Assembly: GCA_028532985.1 (NCBI GenBank)
Contig: JANCIK010000011.1
Location: forward strand, 1 to 64,000
Length of the DNA stretch: 64,000 nt
Source: Stropharia rugosoannulata
Lineage: Eukaryota > Basidiomycota > Agaricomycetes > Agaricales > Strophariaceae
Direction of reading: 5' to 3'
How positions within the stretch are numbered: position 1 is the stretch's first letter; the number at the start of each line of letters is the position of its first letter. The notes beneath the pieces are model-generated. The model worked only from the letters and a program-made list of their open reading frames with translations, made no database searches and had not been told where the DNA came from. Made by a program: the position numbers and the translations under genes. Positions 45,434 through 55,448 of this stretch are shown here, piece by piece.

Positions 45434-46534
45434 ATGAGTGCCAGCGACATCGTATACCTAGTTTCCGGCGCTAACAGAGGTCTCGGTAATAGCTTATATC
45501 AGATACTTTGTCTCTCCCATACTGACTGTCACTCCTCTTTGCGCAGGCCTCGGATTTGTTTCGCAGATCCTCGCCAAACACCAGAACGGGTTCGTGTACG
45601 CTGGGGCGCGGGACCCGGAGGGAGCGCACGCGCTCCGGGACTTGGAAGTAAAATACCCCGGCCGTCTGGCGATCGTGAAGCTTGACTCTGCAGATGTGGA
45701 ATCGAACAGGGCGGCGGCGAGTCTGATAGAAGCGCGCCATGGGAGACTGGATACTGTGATAGCCAATGCGGGTGAGTAGCGATTAGTTCGTGAGCCTGAA
45801 TTGGGTGTTTAGATGTAGCATAGGCATTGCACATGCAAAAGCGGTCGTAGCGGAGGTCTCTCCTGCTGACTTGGACGAGCACTTTCATGTACGTGCATAT
45901 CTCCGGTTATTCATATGCCCAGCGCGAGGACCTGGCTGATTGTGTAAAGGTTAATGTTACGGGGACGATCGTCCTCTTCCAGGCTGTGCAGCACCTCCTG
46001 CAGAAGAGCGCCACGCCGCGCTTCGTGCCGATCAGCTCCTCTGCTGGGCGCTTGACCGGGCCCGTAATTGAAGGCGCATTCAGGAACGTCGCATACAGCG
46101 CGAGCAAGGCCGCGCTGAACTGGGCGACGAGGAAAATTCATTTTGAGAATGAGTGGTTAGGTAAGTTTTTATTGGTTGGCTTGGACCTGAGTGTATTACC
46201 GACCTGCTTGTTCGTCTCTCACACACACACACAGTTGCGTTCCCGATATGTCCTGGGGCTGTTAACACGGATATGCGTGCGTGGACACTCATCTTTTGTC
46301 TCTTTTTCTTGTTATAAGTCTGACGTTGCGGGACTTTATGTGGTAAACTACACAGTGAGGCATAGCGCGGCGAAGGATACGACGGGCGCGTTTGAACAGC
46401 TGCTGGCGGCGGTGGGGAGTTTTCCATCGCCGGAGGAAGGAGCCCTAGTTGTACTCAGCGTTGTAGACGCCTCCACGCGGGAGAACCATGGAGGGCTGTT
46501 TTATAACCAGCGCGGAGAGAGGCTGGAGTGGTGA
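45434..46534 (+). CDS. SDR-11, Nor-1-like short-chain dehydrogenase, 'GGLF' subtype
   Basis: Plus-strand copy, ATG 45434, stop TGA 46532-46534. Motifs: LVSGANRGLG, RLDTVIANAG, ISSSAGR, YSASK, HFENEWLG, PGAVNTDM, STRENHGGLF ending GERLEW. Exons are distinctly GC-rich compared with SDR-3, SDR-8 or the flanks. The relic at 41.9 kb is its nearest match in the window. The intron before PGAVNTDM has a CA repeat (about 46220-46233). Complete. Confidence 0.86.
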
Positions 46535-47449
46535 ATGCGATTTGGGTACTAAGTGTGCAGCGGCAGGGAAGGAGCCATTCGAGCATTTGCAGGATAATGT
46601 TGCTTGTAACGTTCACTCTGTTAAGTATATTCTGGCTTTTTGTATCGGATAATGATGGTCATCAAAAGTTTTGGGGCGTAGGTTCTGTAGTGGCAGAGAT
46701 TTGAACGGGATGAGGTTCATTTGCTAGGCAGAGTTGGATGGGAGGATGTTGGGAGTCGGATGGACCACGACGCCGCAAATTCGGAACCACAAATCGTCAC
46801 GCGTCGGAGTTTGAATCACAGAACGACCCGTCTCTGTCTTGAATTAACTATCCAACGTCGCACAACAAGGTAGCATCACTCAGTTCACTGACCTCAATCT
46901 TTATACGGACCTCTGTTGAAACTTACGCGAGTTTCAAGGTGTGATTGCCGATGTCGAATAGAGCCAGGCCAAACTACAAGAACTAGTCCACGAAGCAGAG
47001 AAAATCATCAAAGAAAGTTAGCGCCCGACCCGCAGAACACCTATACATCCTATACATGTCTACAAGGCGACAATACGGTATCTGCGAGCCTTGAAGAAGT
47101 GATGAGTGTTCATAGCTAACTCATTTTCTTTTCATTTGAATCTGACATCCCTCTCAGTCAAAGCAAGCAAGAGCCACAAAACCCAGTCTAATCAAGAATC
47201 TTATGAATGAGACCCCGACCCTTGGCAAAACGACATCGCATGTTAGGGAAAGAATTGGGTCATTCCCATACAACGTGAGTCAACACCTCTTTGTACTGAG
47301 GGAATCTGTTCAATCGTTGCAGTTCGTGGGGGACATTAAATTCTTCGTATGTATCGCGACCGCGCTCGGTACCGATTCACTCAACCTTTCCTCAATTTGC
47401 ATAACTGACGTCCACCATTCCATCCGCATATCCATTAACTGTTCTTAGC
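46535..47449. other. Gap between SDR-11 and SDR-12
   Basis: 0.9 kb, tail-to-tail region of two convergent SDR genes. No gene seen. Confidence 0.5.
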
Positions 47450-48463
47450 TCACCAAGTCAGATGCTCGTTCTTGACCGATATAAACTCTCCGCCTTCTTT
47501 CTCCCGCGTTGATGAGTCTATGATGGCTAGTAAGCGGGAAGACACGTCCTCGACTGATGGAACAACAAAATCAGAGGAGAACAGTTCCTTGAAATACCCG
47601 CTTGTGTCTTGCGCCGCGTTGTTATTTACTACAGTGAGTCGTACACGGTCAGTACATGGGTAATGTATAAAATGAAGAAATAAAATAAAAATAAAAACTC
47701 ACGCATATCGGTCGCGGTCACTCCAGGTGCCATTGGGAACGCGACTAATTTGTGGTGAGTATACGCGTGCAATGGAATAGAATCTAGGAAGCACACATAC
47801 TTAGCCAGTCATTTTCAAAGTGGATTTTTCGTGTAACCCAGTTTAGCGCCGCCTTTGATGCGCCATACGCGACACTGCCGACGGGTGCTCTGATCATGCG
47901 CCCGTCCAAAGCGCCGATACCGCTGCTGATGGTGATGAACCGCGGGGAGGCGCTCTGCTTGAGAAGTGCGTATACGGATTGGAAAAGCACGATAGTGCCG
48001 GTTACGTTGACCTATAGTATGACGAATGACTCCGGATATGCACGCAGGTATGGGACGGGACGTACGTGGAAATGCTCATCCACAACCTCCGGGCCGACGT
48101 CCGCGACTTGCCCAGTTGTCACCCCGATCCCGGCGTTCGCTATAACGGTGTCAACCCGCCCGTGCCGCCGAGCTATCTCGCGGGCGACGCTTGCGTTTCC
48201 GGCTGCGTCGGCGGATACGAGGGTGACAACTGCGATGCGCTCGGGGAACTTTCCTTGGAGGGCGAGTAGGTTGGAGGCATTGGTAGGGTCCCGCGCGCCT
48301 GCGTAGACAAAGGCGTTGGGGTGCGCGTATAATATTGCAGAGACGAGGCGGAGGCCTGTGGGTTTGATTTTATCAGTAATGTAGGGTGAAGAGGGTGATG
48401 GGACTGACCGATGCCTCTGTTCGCTCCGGAGACGAGGTATATTGTCGTTGTTGACTCAGGCAT
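47450..48463 (-). CDS. SDR-12, Nor-1-like short-chain dehydrogenase, variant C-terminus
   Basis: Start ATG 48461-48463, stop TGA 47450-47452. Motifs: LVSGANRGIG, RVDTVIANAG, ISSGIGA, YGASK, HFENDWLS, an unusual APGVTATDM, and STREKEGGEF ending NEHLTW (tail like SDR-4). Its 5' part and about 340 bp upstream were copied to 51.5-52.1 kb. Complete, with all catalytic residues. Confidence 0.86.
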
Positions 48464-48805
48464 TGGTGAGGTAGGAGGAGCAAGACGAGTTTGGTAAACG
48501 GCTTGATAACGGGTGCATTTATAGCGTGTTGTTTACGTTAATCAGATAATAGTAGATGGTGTAGTCGTCGGTTGCCGTCCTTGCGAAGTGTGCCAGTGCG
48601 CCGCGTCATGCCGCTGCGCGAGGTGGGACACGAACTACTAATAAAAATTATTATCTGGATCTATATTGGCATTAAAATATCAACCACAATATAAAATAAA
48701 TTTGCAGTTTGGGTGGCCTGGCTGCTCGTTAGACTCCCTAGCTAGTCCGTTGGGAGGCATTTGTTTGTACTTTGTTTCGTGCTGCAAGCAGGTACAACAT
48801 TGGCT
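48200..48805. repeat. Duplicated block, parental copy (5' part and promoter of SDR-12)
   Basis: About 600 bp in direct orientation with 51478-52085. Identity is high and continuous by eye, through coding sequence, intron 1, TATA box and upstream region to CAAGCAGGTACAA, after which the two diverge. Confidence 0.85.
48518..48524 (-). promoter_or_regulatory. TATA box of SDR-12
   Basis: CTATAAA on the minus strand 55 bp before the start codon; the same element is conserved in the truncated copy near 51792. Confidence 0.6.
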
Positions 48806-50141
48806 CGGGCCGAGCATTTCAGAGATGCCGTGCAAAATGCTAGGCTCGTGACCAGCCGCACTGCTTTCGCACTCCGACAGAGGTTCACACTCCGACGGAG
48901 GCTACGCAGTAGGGGCACGGTAACCCAATTTTAGAGGAGTAAATACATATGTACACATCTATTTAGTTTTATGATTATAGTGCTTCATCCAGTTTATTTC
49001 CTTCTACTCGGCACATACAAATTTATGAGTGTCTGCCTTGTCTTGGCCGATACAGAGCCGACACGTCGCCATCACTGAGTTTAAAATCCGGCATCTCTGC
49101 ACTGTCCTATCATAAACAACCGTACGGATGTGTAACTATATATCCTGAACTATTTGTTTAAATCTTCTCTTTCGTATATGTCATTAATGGGTCACGCGCG
49201 AGGCATGGCGCCCAACACATGTAGCTTACATGTTTAGCGGGGTTGACAATACTCAATGCCGTGACATTAGGCCATCATAATTACCGTCATGTGATTGAGA
49301 TGAGAATCTCAGAATCTAAGCGCTAAGCCATCGTTGCACGATCTTGGTACGATCTGTTACTATTAACTCCTTTGAGATTCATCGAATTTATCTGACAGAG
49401 GATTTCGAGGCAGTTCGCGTCTTCAAGCGACTCGAGGAGTTGGAACATAGTTATATGACTGTCCAGGTTGAATATACTAGAATTTGCATATTTGGATTTA
49501 GACCTAGCAATTAGATTCCCGCAATGTACCAAATTTGCGTGTTTCTCTTGTTATACAACCCGATTTTTAGTTAGGCTATCTGCATCACTAAGGTGAGTTA
49601 CAAGTGAGGCTGCCTTGTGCCGCTAGCGGATTGATTAGTAGGCCTTTAGGCAGATATGTGGCATCTTCTCTTCGGAACTCTAGTGCTTACATGATGAGCC
49701 TCTGGGACATTAATATTTTGATGTTGCCACTCAGACTCACCTCACGTCTTGTGGGAGCTCCAAGACGTTGTAACTTATTATAGTGGTCCTGCTTGAGATA
49801 CCTCATGGTAGATAGGCTCAGACCTTGGCATCGCAATTACCATTTACGTAAGTGCTCAGCGGTTTCCAGACGAGATACGTAATGGAGAAATAGTGTTACT
49901 GAGGCTTAATCATGGCAACGGCCAGAAGTATCTTATCTCTGTCCGCAAACCATTCAAATTCCAGATGATTCTATCTATCACGAATCAAACACGTTACAAT
50001 TTCTTACTCGGTTTCTTCTCATCTGTGAAGTATAAAACTGGACCTTCACAAATTTGAGGGTACCAGTCTGGCTTTCAAGCAGTGTTAAAGTGAGTATTTT
50101 TCTTTTATCTACGTATTCAGCAATTGAATAATAAGGCTTAT
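48806..50141. other. Gap, no gene seen
   Basis: 1.3 kb. One 69-codon minus frame at 49323-49532 without features. At the right end lies the promoter of the His-start protein. Confidence 0.5.
50031..50037 (+). promoter_or_regulatory. TATA box of the His-start secreted protein
   Basis: TATAAAA 111 bp before the first in-frame ATG (50142). Confidence 0.55.
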
Positions 50142-50678
50142 ATGTTGCCTAGCTATACATCAATGTTGTCTGTAAACTTCTTGTCCGCCTTTGCTCTCCT
50201 GCTTGCTATTACATCAGTATCTGCCCACATGGAAATGAGATCTCCACCGTCGCGACGACAGCTCTGTAGGGATGGATTAGTAAACGGGTGTGGTACACTC
50301 GCCGGCGCACAATTTGACCCTGAAGGACCGCGCGGAGCTTACGCATGTAATGGAAATGGAACGCGCTTTCTTGTGCTCAACAATGCAACACTGTTTACTA
50401 GACAAGCATTCACTACTGTACGCGGAAAACAGTCGATTCCGTTCTCTTGGTTTCCAAGTATACGTCAGCAAACAGACGGATTCGACTATATAGCAATTAC
50501 TAGCGGTGATAGGATTCTTGCGAAATTTCCTGGGGATAGCGATCCATCTACGGGCCAGGTCCGTCATGTAGTACCTTTGGGAGGATTAAGGGGATTGCAA
50601 ACTATCCTCGCACGCACCAATCTTACCAACAGCGGCGAAGCTGCGTATTCCTGCGTCGATCTCATGATCGAGCCTTGA
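50142..50678 (+). CDS. Secreted protein with predicted N-terminal His (LPMO-like candidate)
   Basis: Single exon. The first in-frame ATG is 50142 (the open frame begins earlier at a TTG), giving 178 residues; ATG 50163 gives an even more typical signal peptide (MLSVNFLSAFALLLAITSVS). Cleavage after SVSA would leave mature HMEMRSPPSRRQLC, i.e. an N-terminal His followed by the Met/Pro/Arg-rich start seen in copper-dependent lytic polysaccharide monooxygenases and related His1 proteins. Another His occurs in GQVRHVVPLGG. Five Cys in the mature part. Two NxT/NxS-type sites. I cannot assign an AA family: the length is short, and the sequence beyond the start (FDPEGPRGAYACNG, DGFDYIAITSGDRIL) is not one I recognise. 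A copper-binding secreted protein is the best guess. Confidence 0.6.
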   Translation: MLPSYTSMLSVNFLSAFALLLAITSVSAHMEMRSPPSRRQLCRDGLVNGCGTLAGAQFDPEGPRGAYACNGNGTRFLVLNNATLFTRQAFTTVRGKQSIPFSWFPSIRQQTDGFDYIAITSGDRILAKFPGDSDPSTGQVRHVVPLGGLRGLQTILARTNLTNSGEAAYSCVDLMIEP

Positions 50679-51458
50679 TAGAGCTCGGGTCGCTACTACA
50701 CCAGTTGTAGCCGCCGTCAATAGCCCAAGTTCGGAAAGTGGGCCAGCTGTTGAGGAACACTTTCAAGCTCTATACCTATGATCTTTCCATAAATTGTCAT
50801 GACCTTATATGCAGATGTAGGCTACATCAATAAAACCAGCCTTTTGAATCAATGATCATACGGTACACGAAACGGAGATGTGTCACACGGTCTTTCAATC
50901 TCATTGTATTGACCAACACATATCACCCGTAAATTTGAAAATAGCCTTACAGGTATCCTCATACGCGCCATGGGGACAATTAAGTATATTAATTCATAAA
51001 TTAGGAAAATATTTATACAGCACTGTCGTTGACATTGAAGCATTGAGGCAATAATGAGCAACCCAAAATGCCACTTTGACCAAATTTAACTTCTTTCAGC
51101 CAACGCTCTTTCACTGCTGGCGCCGACGTGTTTTTGACTGCAAAATATGTATTGCTATATACGTCATATATTTCAATATAATATTTTACAGCCAAAAAAC
51201 AAAAGCTTTATGTTTACAAAATAATAAAGAAATAGATGAGATTTCTGTGCCATTTATTTCATCAGAACATAATTCTTATATGCAACATTTATGGCTGAGG
51301 AAAAAATTGAAAGAAACTTGGCATAATTGTGTGATTTTTGGAAACTATATATGTGACATGTTTAATCTTCTGTATGCCTGGGAAATACATGTTCTTCATG
51401 CTTCTGGTATTCAACTACTTTTCATGACAGAAAAATACATAGAAAATGTATAATATTC
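50679..51458. other. AT-rich gap
   Basis: 0.8 kb, very AT-rich from about 50990 to 51450; a 125-codon plus frame at 51076-51453 is of low-complexity AT composition and not called. A frame ending exactly at the truncated SDR suggests an insertion or rearrangement breakpoint near 51475. Confidence 0.5.
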
Positions 51459-51737
51459 TTAAAAAACATGTTTGGAAGAGACGGCTGCGTCTGCGGGTAC
51501 GAGGGTGACGACTGCGATGCGCTCGGGGAACTTATCTTTGAGTGCGAGTAGGTTGGAAATATTGGTGGGGTCCCGCGCGCCTACGTAGACGAAGGCGGTG
51601 GGGTGAGTCGACAGGATTGCGGAAACGAGTCCGAGGCCTGCGAATTGGATTTTAACAGTAATGTAGGGTGAAGAGGGTGGTGGGACTCCTCTGTTCGCTC
51701 CGGAGACGAGGTATATTGTTGTTGTTGACTCAGACAT
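51459..51737 (-). pseudogene. SDR-13, truncated copy of the SDR-12 5' end
   Basis: Starts ATG 51735-51737 with MSESTTTIYLVSGANRG and, after intron 1, GLGLVSAILSTHPTAFVY, then VTLVPADAAVS. The homology to SDR-12 stops at about 51478, before NAG and all catalytic residues. The first intron donor is altered (the open frame reads through as GVPPPSS). It cannot encode an enzyme. It is the coding part of the 600-bp block copied from 48.2-48.8 kb. Confidence 0.88.
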
Positions 51738-52085
51738 TGGTAAAGTAGGAGCAGCAAGACAAGTTCAGTAAACGGGTCGATAACGGGTGCTTTTATAGCG
51801 TGTTGTTTACGTGAATCAGATAATGGTAGATGGTTTGGTCGTCTGTTGCCGTCCTTGCGAAGTGTGCCAGTGCGCCGCGCCATGGACTCATGCCGCTGCG
51901 CGAGGTGGAACATGAACTGCTAGTGAAAATTACCATCTGGATCTATATGGGCATTAAATTATCAACCATAATATACAATATGTTTGCAGTTTGGGTGGCC
52001 TGGCTCCTCGTTTGACTCGCTAGCCAGTCCGTTGGGAGGCATTTGTTTGTACTTTGTTTGGTGCTTCAAGCAGGTACAATATTCG
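51478..52085. repeat. Duplicated block, daughter copy
   Basis: Direct repeat of about 48200-48805, carrying the 5' coding part, TATA box and upstream region. One visible difference is an 8-bp insertion near 51885 (CATGGACTCATG against CATG), like a small filled-in duplication. Confidence 0.85.
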
Positions 52086-52805
52086 CTGCTAGTCAACTAG
52101 TCACAAGTCTAGCTGCTCGTACTCAAGCTCCGTTTCGGCATTGTCCTTAGGTGCGTCCGGCAAACTTGAAGGCGGTTTGATTTACTTTGGTATTTCATCT
52201 CTTCGTGATGCACTCCCCTGCCGAATCAGTATGCTGGTTAGAAGCGAGAATCTGTGTGGGAGTGTCTGATACCCGTAGATGTAGTGTATGAAGGAAGGAC
52301 AGCGAATGTGATCACCGTCATGCCAAGGGCACGGTATCCCAAGTCGCGGTGGACGGCATTGGGTAGGTGAAGGATACATTCGTGAGTATTAACCGTGGTA
52401 GAGGATAAGGCAGGACGCTCCTGACATGATGTCCACTATATTATATGGGTCTAAGTTGAATGTGTATAAATCGCATTTTGTAACGTGTGATTTCAGAATA
52501 ATAAGATTCAAACGCAAAGTGCGGCGAGGTTGAACTCGAATGTAGAAATATAGCGCAGCAGTTCAAACCACTCGTGAGTCGACTTTCCTTTCCTTTCCAC
52601 AAGCGCTCTTGCTTTACCTCAGTAGCTTCGCCAAGAGGTCTGAAGCTATAATGAGAATATGTCCACGACGCTCGGTGTATGATACAATAACATGATATTT
52701 ACTACACATATGGACTAAACTCATCGATTTAGAGGCGAAGCGTCTACGGTGGAGGGCAGACCATTCCTGGCTAAGCGGTCGCCGGACGGTCATGCCAGTT
52801 ATTAA
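52086..52805. other. Intergenic
   Basis: 0.7 kb right of the duplicated block; only short frames. Nothing recognised. Confidence 0.5.
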
Positions 52806-53120
52806 CGCGCCATTTCTGCTCACATCGATGCACTGCGCGCTGATCGCGACGCCACAGAAGCTCATCGAGCTACTGCTGATGCACTTCGACTACACGCGCA
52901 GGACCACACCGACGCTGGGCGTCTAGGTAGTGCTGCTCAATATTCACTCATTGCCGACCTCCGCGACGAAAGGGTGCATCACCTCAAGCTTCAATGGCAT
53001 CGCAGTCCAGCACGAGCACTTGCACATAGCGAGCAGAAATGGTTCCCTGCGTACGAACCACGAGTAGCACACTCGTGTCGCCCATCAGTCAGTCACACTC
53101 GCTCATGCGGGCCACACTGA
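52806..53120 (+). pseudogene. Coding-like frame without ATG, possible gene relic
   Basis: 104 sense codons between a TAA and a TGA, GC-rich against an AT-rich flank, with the composition of a charged amphipathic helix: AHIDALRADRDATEAHRATA, DALRLHAQDHTDAGRLGSAA, IADLRDERVHHLKLQ. There is no initiating Met near its left end, so it would be an internal exon or remnant. I do not recognise the family; coiled-coil or retroelement gag-like proteins are possible. Confidence 0.35.
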
Positions 53121-53970
53121 GGCGCACAACGTATTTCACTCTATCCCACACCGTAGATAGACTGTATAGACGTGATTCACTATTATTACACTGCAACTTC
53201 CTACTCTAATGTTGCGCAGTATATGCTGTTGTAATTAACGAAGGTGAGGCCCAATATGTAATATGTGAACAGAGCCACTTGCGTCATACAGTGACCGACG
53301 ACCCACTCCAGCTACTTTTACTACATCAATACATTCACTGTAGTCCGGTTGCTCGAGTTAAACACTCGCACAGGCTTCAATGGTACTATATTCAAATGGC
53401 ATACTGGACCGACAGAAGTCAGTCAGGGTACAAGTACTCGCACGCCGCAGGACATATAAATACCGTACCGTTTCCAAACAGAACGTCCAGAAATAGTTGA
53501 GAAATAGAGAATGAGAATTGCGAACAGGCTCAAGTACAGTGAAAACTAATATATGGGCTTTTACAATGAACGAGTGCAGCGCCCAGCAGGGGGGACTCAG
53601 CAACGCTATGTGTATCAGCGAAAAAATGCTTCGTTGACCGCCTGAAGTACCCTTTGAAGTTCCCAAAGTATAACACAGCTTTGAGTGACTGATAAGACAC
53701 AGTCGTAAGCGTATGGTATATGTGACAGCGTGTGTAATATGTATGGATCATGGGATACAACTGCCATCATGAAAAAACCGTGAACGATGCTGCGTTACGT
53801 TATTGAAACTATGCAATACTCTCCCATACGCATCGGTCGGTGCTTAAATAAGACGGTTCTGTTCAAATCTTTGTTCGCCTTAAATTGGGCGGCTTCATGC
53901 CTGTCTGACTGGTTCTTTCCCCACAAGACTTAGACTGCCCCCTCCGTCCGTAGCAGTTAGCTCTGTTGAA
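53121..53970. other. Intergenic, left of the kinase
   Basis: 0.85 kb; two minus-strand frames (102 and 76 codons) overlap each other without features. Boundary between the accessory region and the core-gene block. Confidence 0.5.
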
Positions 53971-55448
53971 ATGACTGGGATTGATATTCAAGTTGAAGAC
54001 GCCGACGATGCACAGGAGACTCTCATCAGCTTGGGTCTTCAACGACCTATCTACAAGCATGGTCGCCAGCGCTCATTCTCCCACATGGACGTCCCCCTCC
54101 TCCCATTCGATGGGAACTACCTTTCAGAGCGCTATGCATCCGCTCCGAGGTTACAACTCTCCATCCCGCCGTCGAGGCCCCCATCCTTACAACCGACAGT
54201 CGATGGGGACAAGGAAACGCCACAGTCCGACACGCCGCAAACTCCCATATCATTTGCGTCCCCTATAGCTGGCGTCGTGGATCTTACAAAAGATGTAACG
54301 ACCACGTCAACGTACGCTGTGGCTCAGGGAGGATTGTCTGATATCTATCTCGGTGAATGGTTCCGCCTCGATGAGGCAACCGGAACGAAAGAAGTCATTA
54401 AGGTGAGGTAGCATCTCGTTGCTCAAGGTTATTTGCGCTGACCTACTCTGTCAGGTTGCTATAAAGCTACTGCGCGTGATGACTGCGCAAGACAGTGATG
54501 GAGTGAGGGCAAGAAAGGTATCTATTAACATCAGCTCTCCGTGGAATATCTAGACTCTAATGGTTTGGTTCGCATAAACAGAAACTCAACCGTGAGGTCT
54601 ATGTGTGGAACAGACTCGAGCATCCAAACGTATTGAAGCTCTTCGGGACCTCGTACCACATGGGAGGGCGACCTGCCATGGTCATGAAGTGGTACGAAAA
54701 CGGAAGTGCTGCGGATTATCTTGCCAACAAAAACCCATCCGCGGACAGGCTGCAACTCGTAAGCAAACGACTCCCTCCTAGGCTGTTTCCATACGGTGGA
54801 TTGACGTGTTTCAAAGATTTTAGATGTAGCGCGTGGCCTTGAATACCTGCACACCATGCCAAACCATATAGTGCATGCCGATCTGAAAGGGGTTCGTGCT
54901 TCTTACGAAGTCTATTATGAGATTATACTTATAATTACGCATATTGCAGAACAATGTCCTCATTAACGACGACGGTGCAGCCGTCCTCTCCGACTTTGGG
55001 CTTTCTGAAGTGGTTGAAGACCTGGGGAAACGCCCTGCGGGCCTGACAGTTTCCAACCCAAGTGTTGGCCCGCTCCGATGGCAGGCCCCGGAGCTGTCAG
55101 ATGACAATATCCCAGCAACCAGAGAGACTGACGTGTGGTCCTACGGGTGCACGGCATACGAGGTGCGCGGCTAGAAATGTCCGTGATTAAAATAGATTTC
55201 TTATCACATCAACATAGCTCCTCACGAGCCGAATACCGTACTCTCACTGCAATCGCGACGCACAGGTTCTGCGCTGCATGCAGGAAGGAAAGACTCCCCC
55301 CTCCCCTACAGACAATGATACCCTACATTCGTTCGGCCCCCGCGTAATGGCACTATTAAATCGCTGCTGGACTTTCAATGCCGCAGAGCGGCCCACTATG
55401 ACACAAGTTCGTATTGAACTTGAGAATATCTGCGCTGGACAGAAATAA
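53971..55448 (+). CDS. Protein kinase, tyrosine-kinase-like type of Agaricomycetes
   Basis: Start ATG 53971, stop TAA 55446-55448, with about seven exons. N-terminal region of about 110 residues is Pro/Ser-rich. The kinase domain has GGLSDIYLGEW (glycine loop), VAIKLL (ATP Lys), LNREVYVWNRLEHPNVL (helix C Glu), MVMKWYENGSAADYL (hinge), HADLKGNNVLI (catalytic loop, with Ala where most kinases have Arg), DFGLSE, RWQAPEL, DVWSYGCTAYE and a final RPTMTQVRIELENI. HADLKGNN-type loops are common in the expanded agaricomycete TKL-like kinases. The non-RD loop implies it does not need classical activation-loop phosphorylation. The essential Lys, Asp and DFG are all present, so likely active. Substrate unknown. 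Confidence 0.88.

Noticed and set aside
17585..48463. Secondary-metabolite gene cluster
   Set aside because: No backbone synthase, P450, transporter or pathway regulator was found; the genes are paralogues of one another and not a pathway.
51076..51453. 125-codon plus-strand frame as a gene
   Set aside because: AT-rich low-complexity composition and no recognisable features next to a rearrangement breakpoint.
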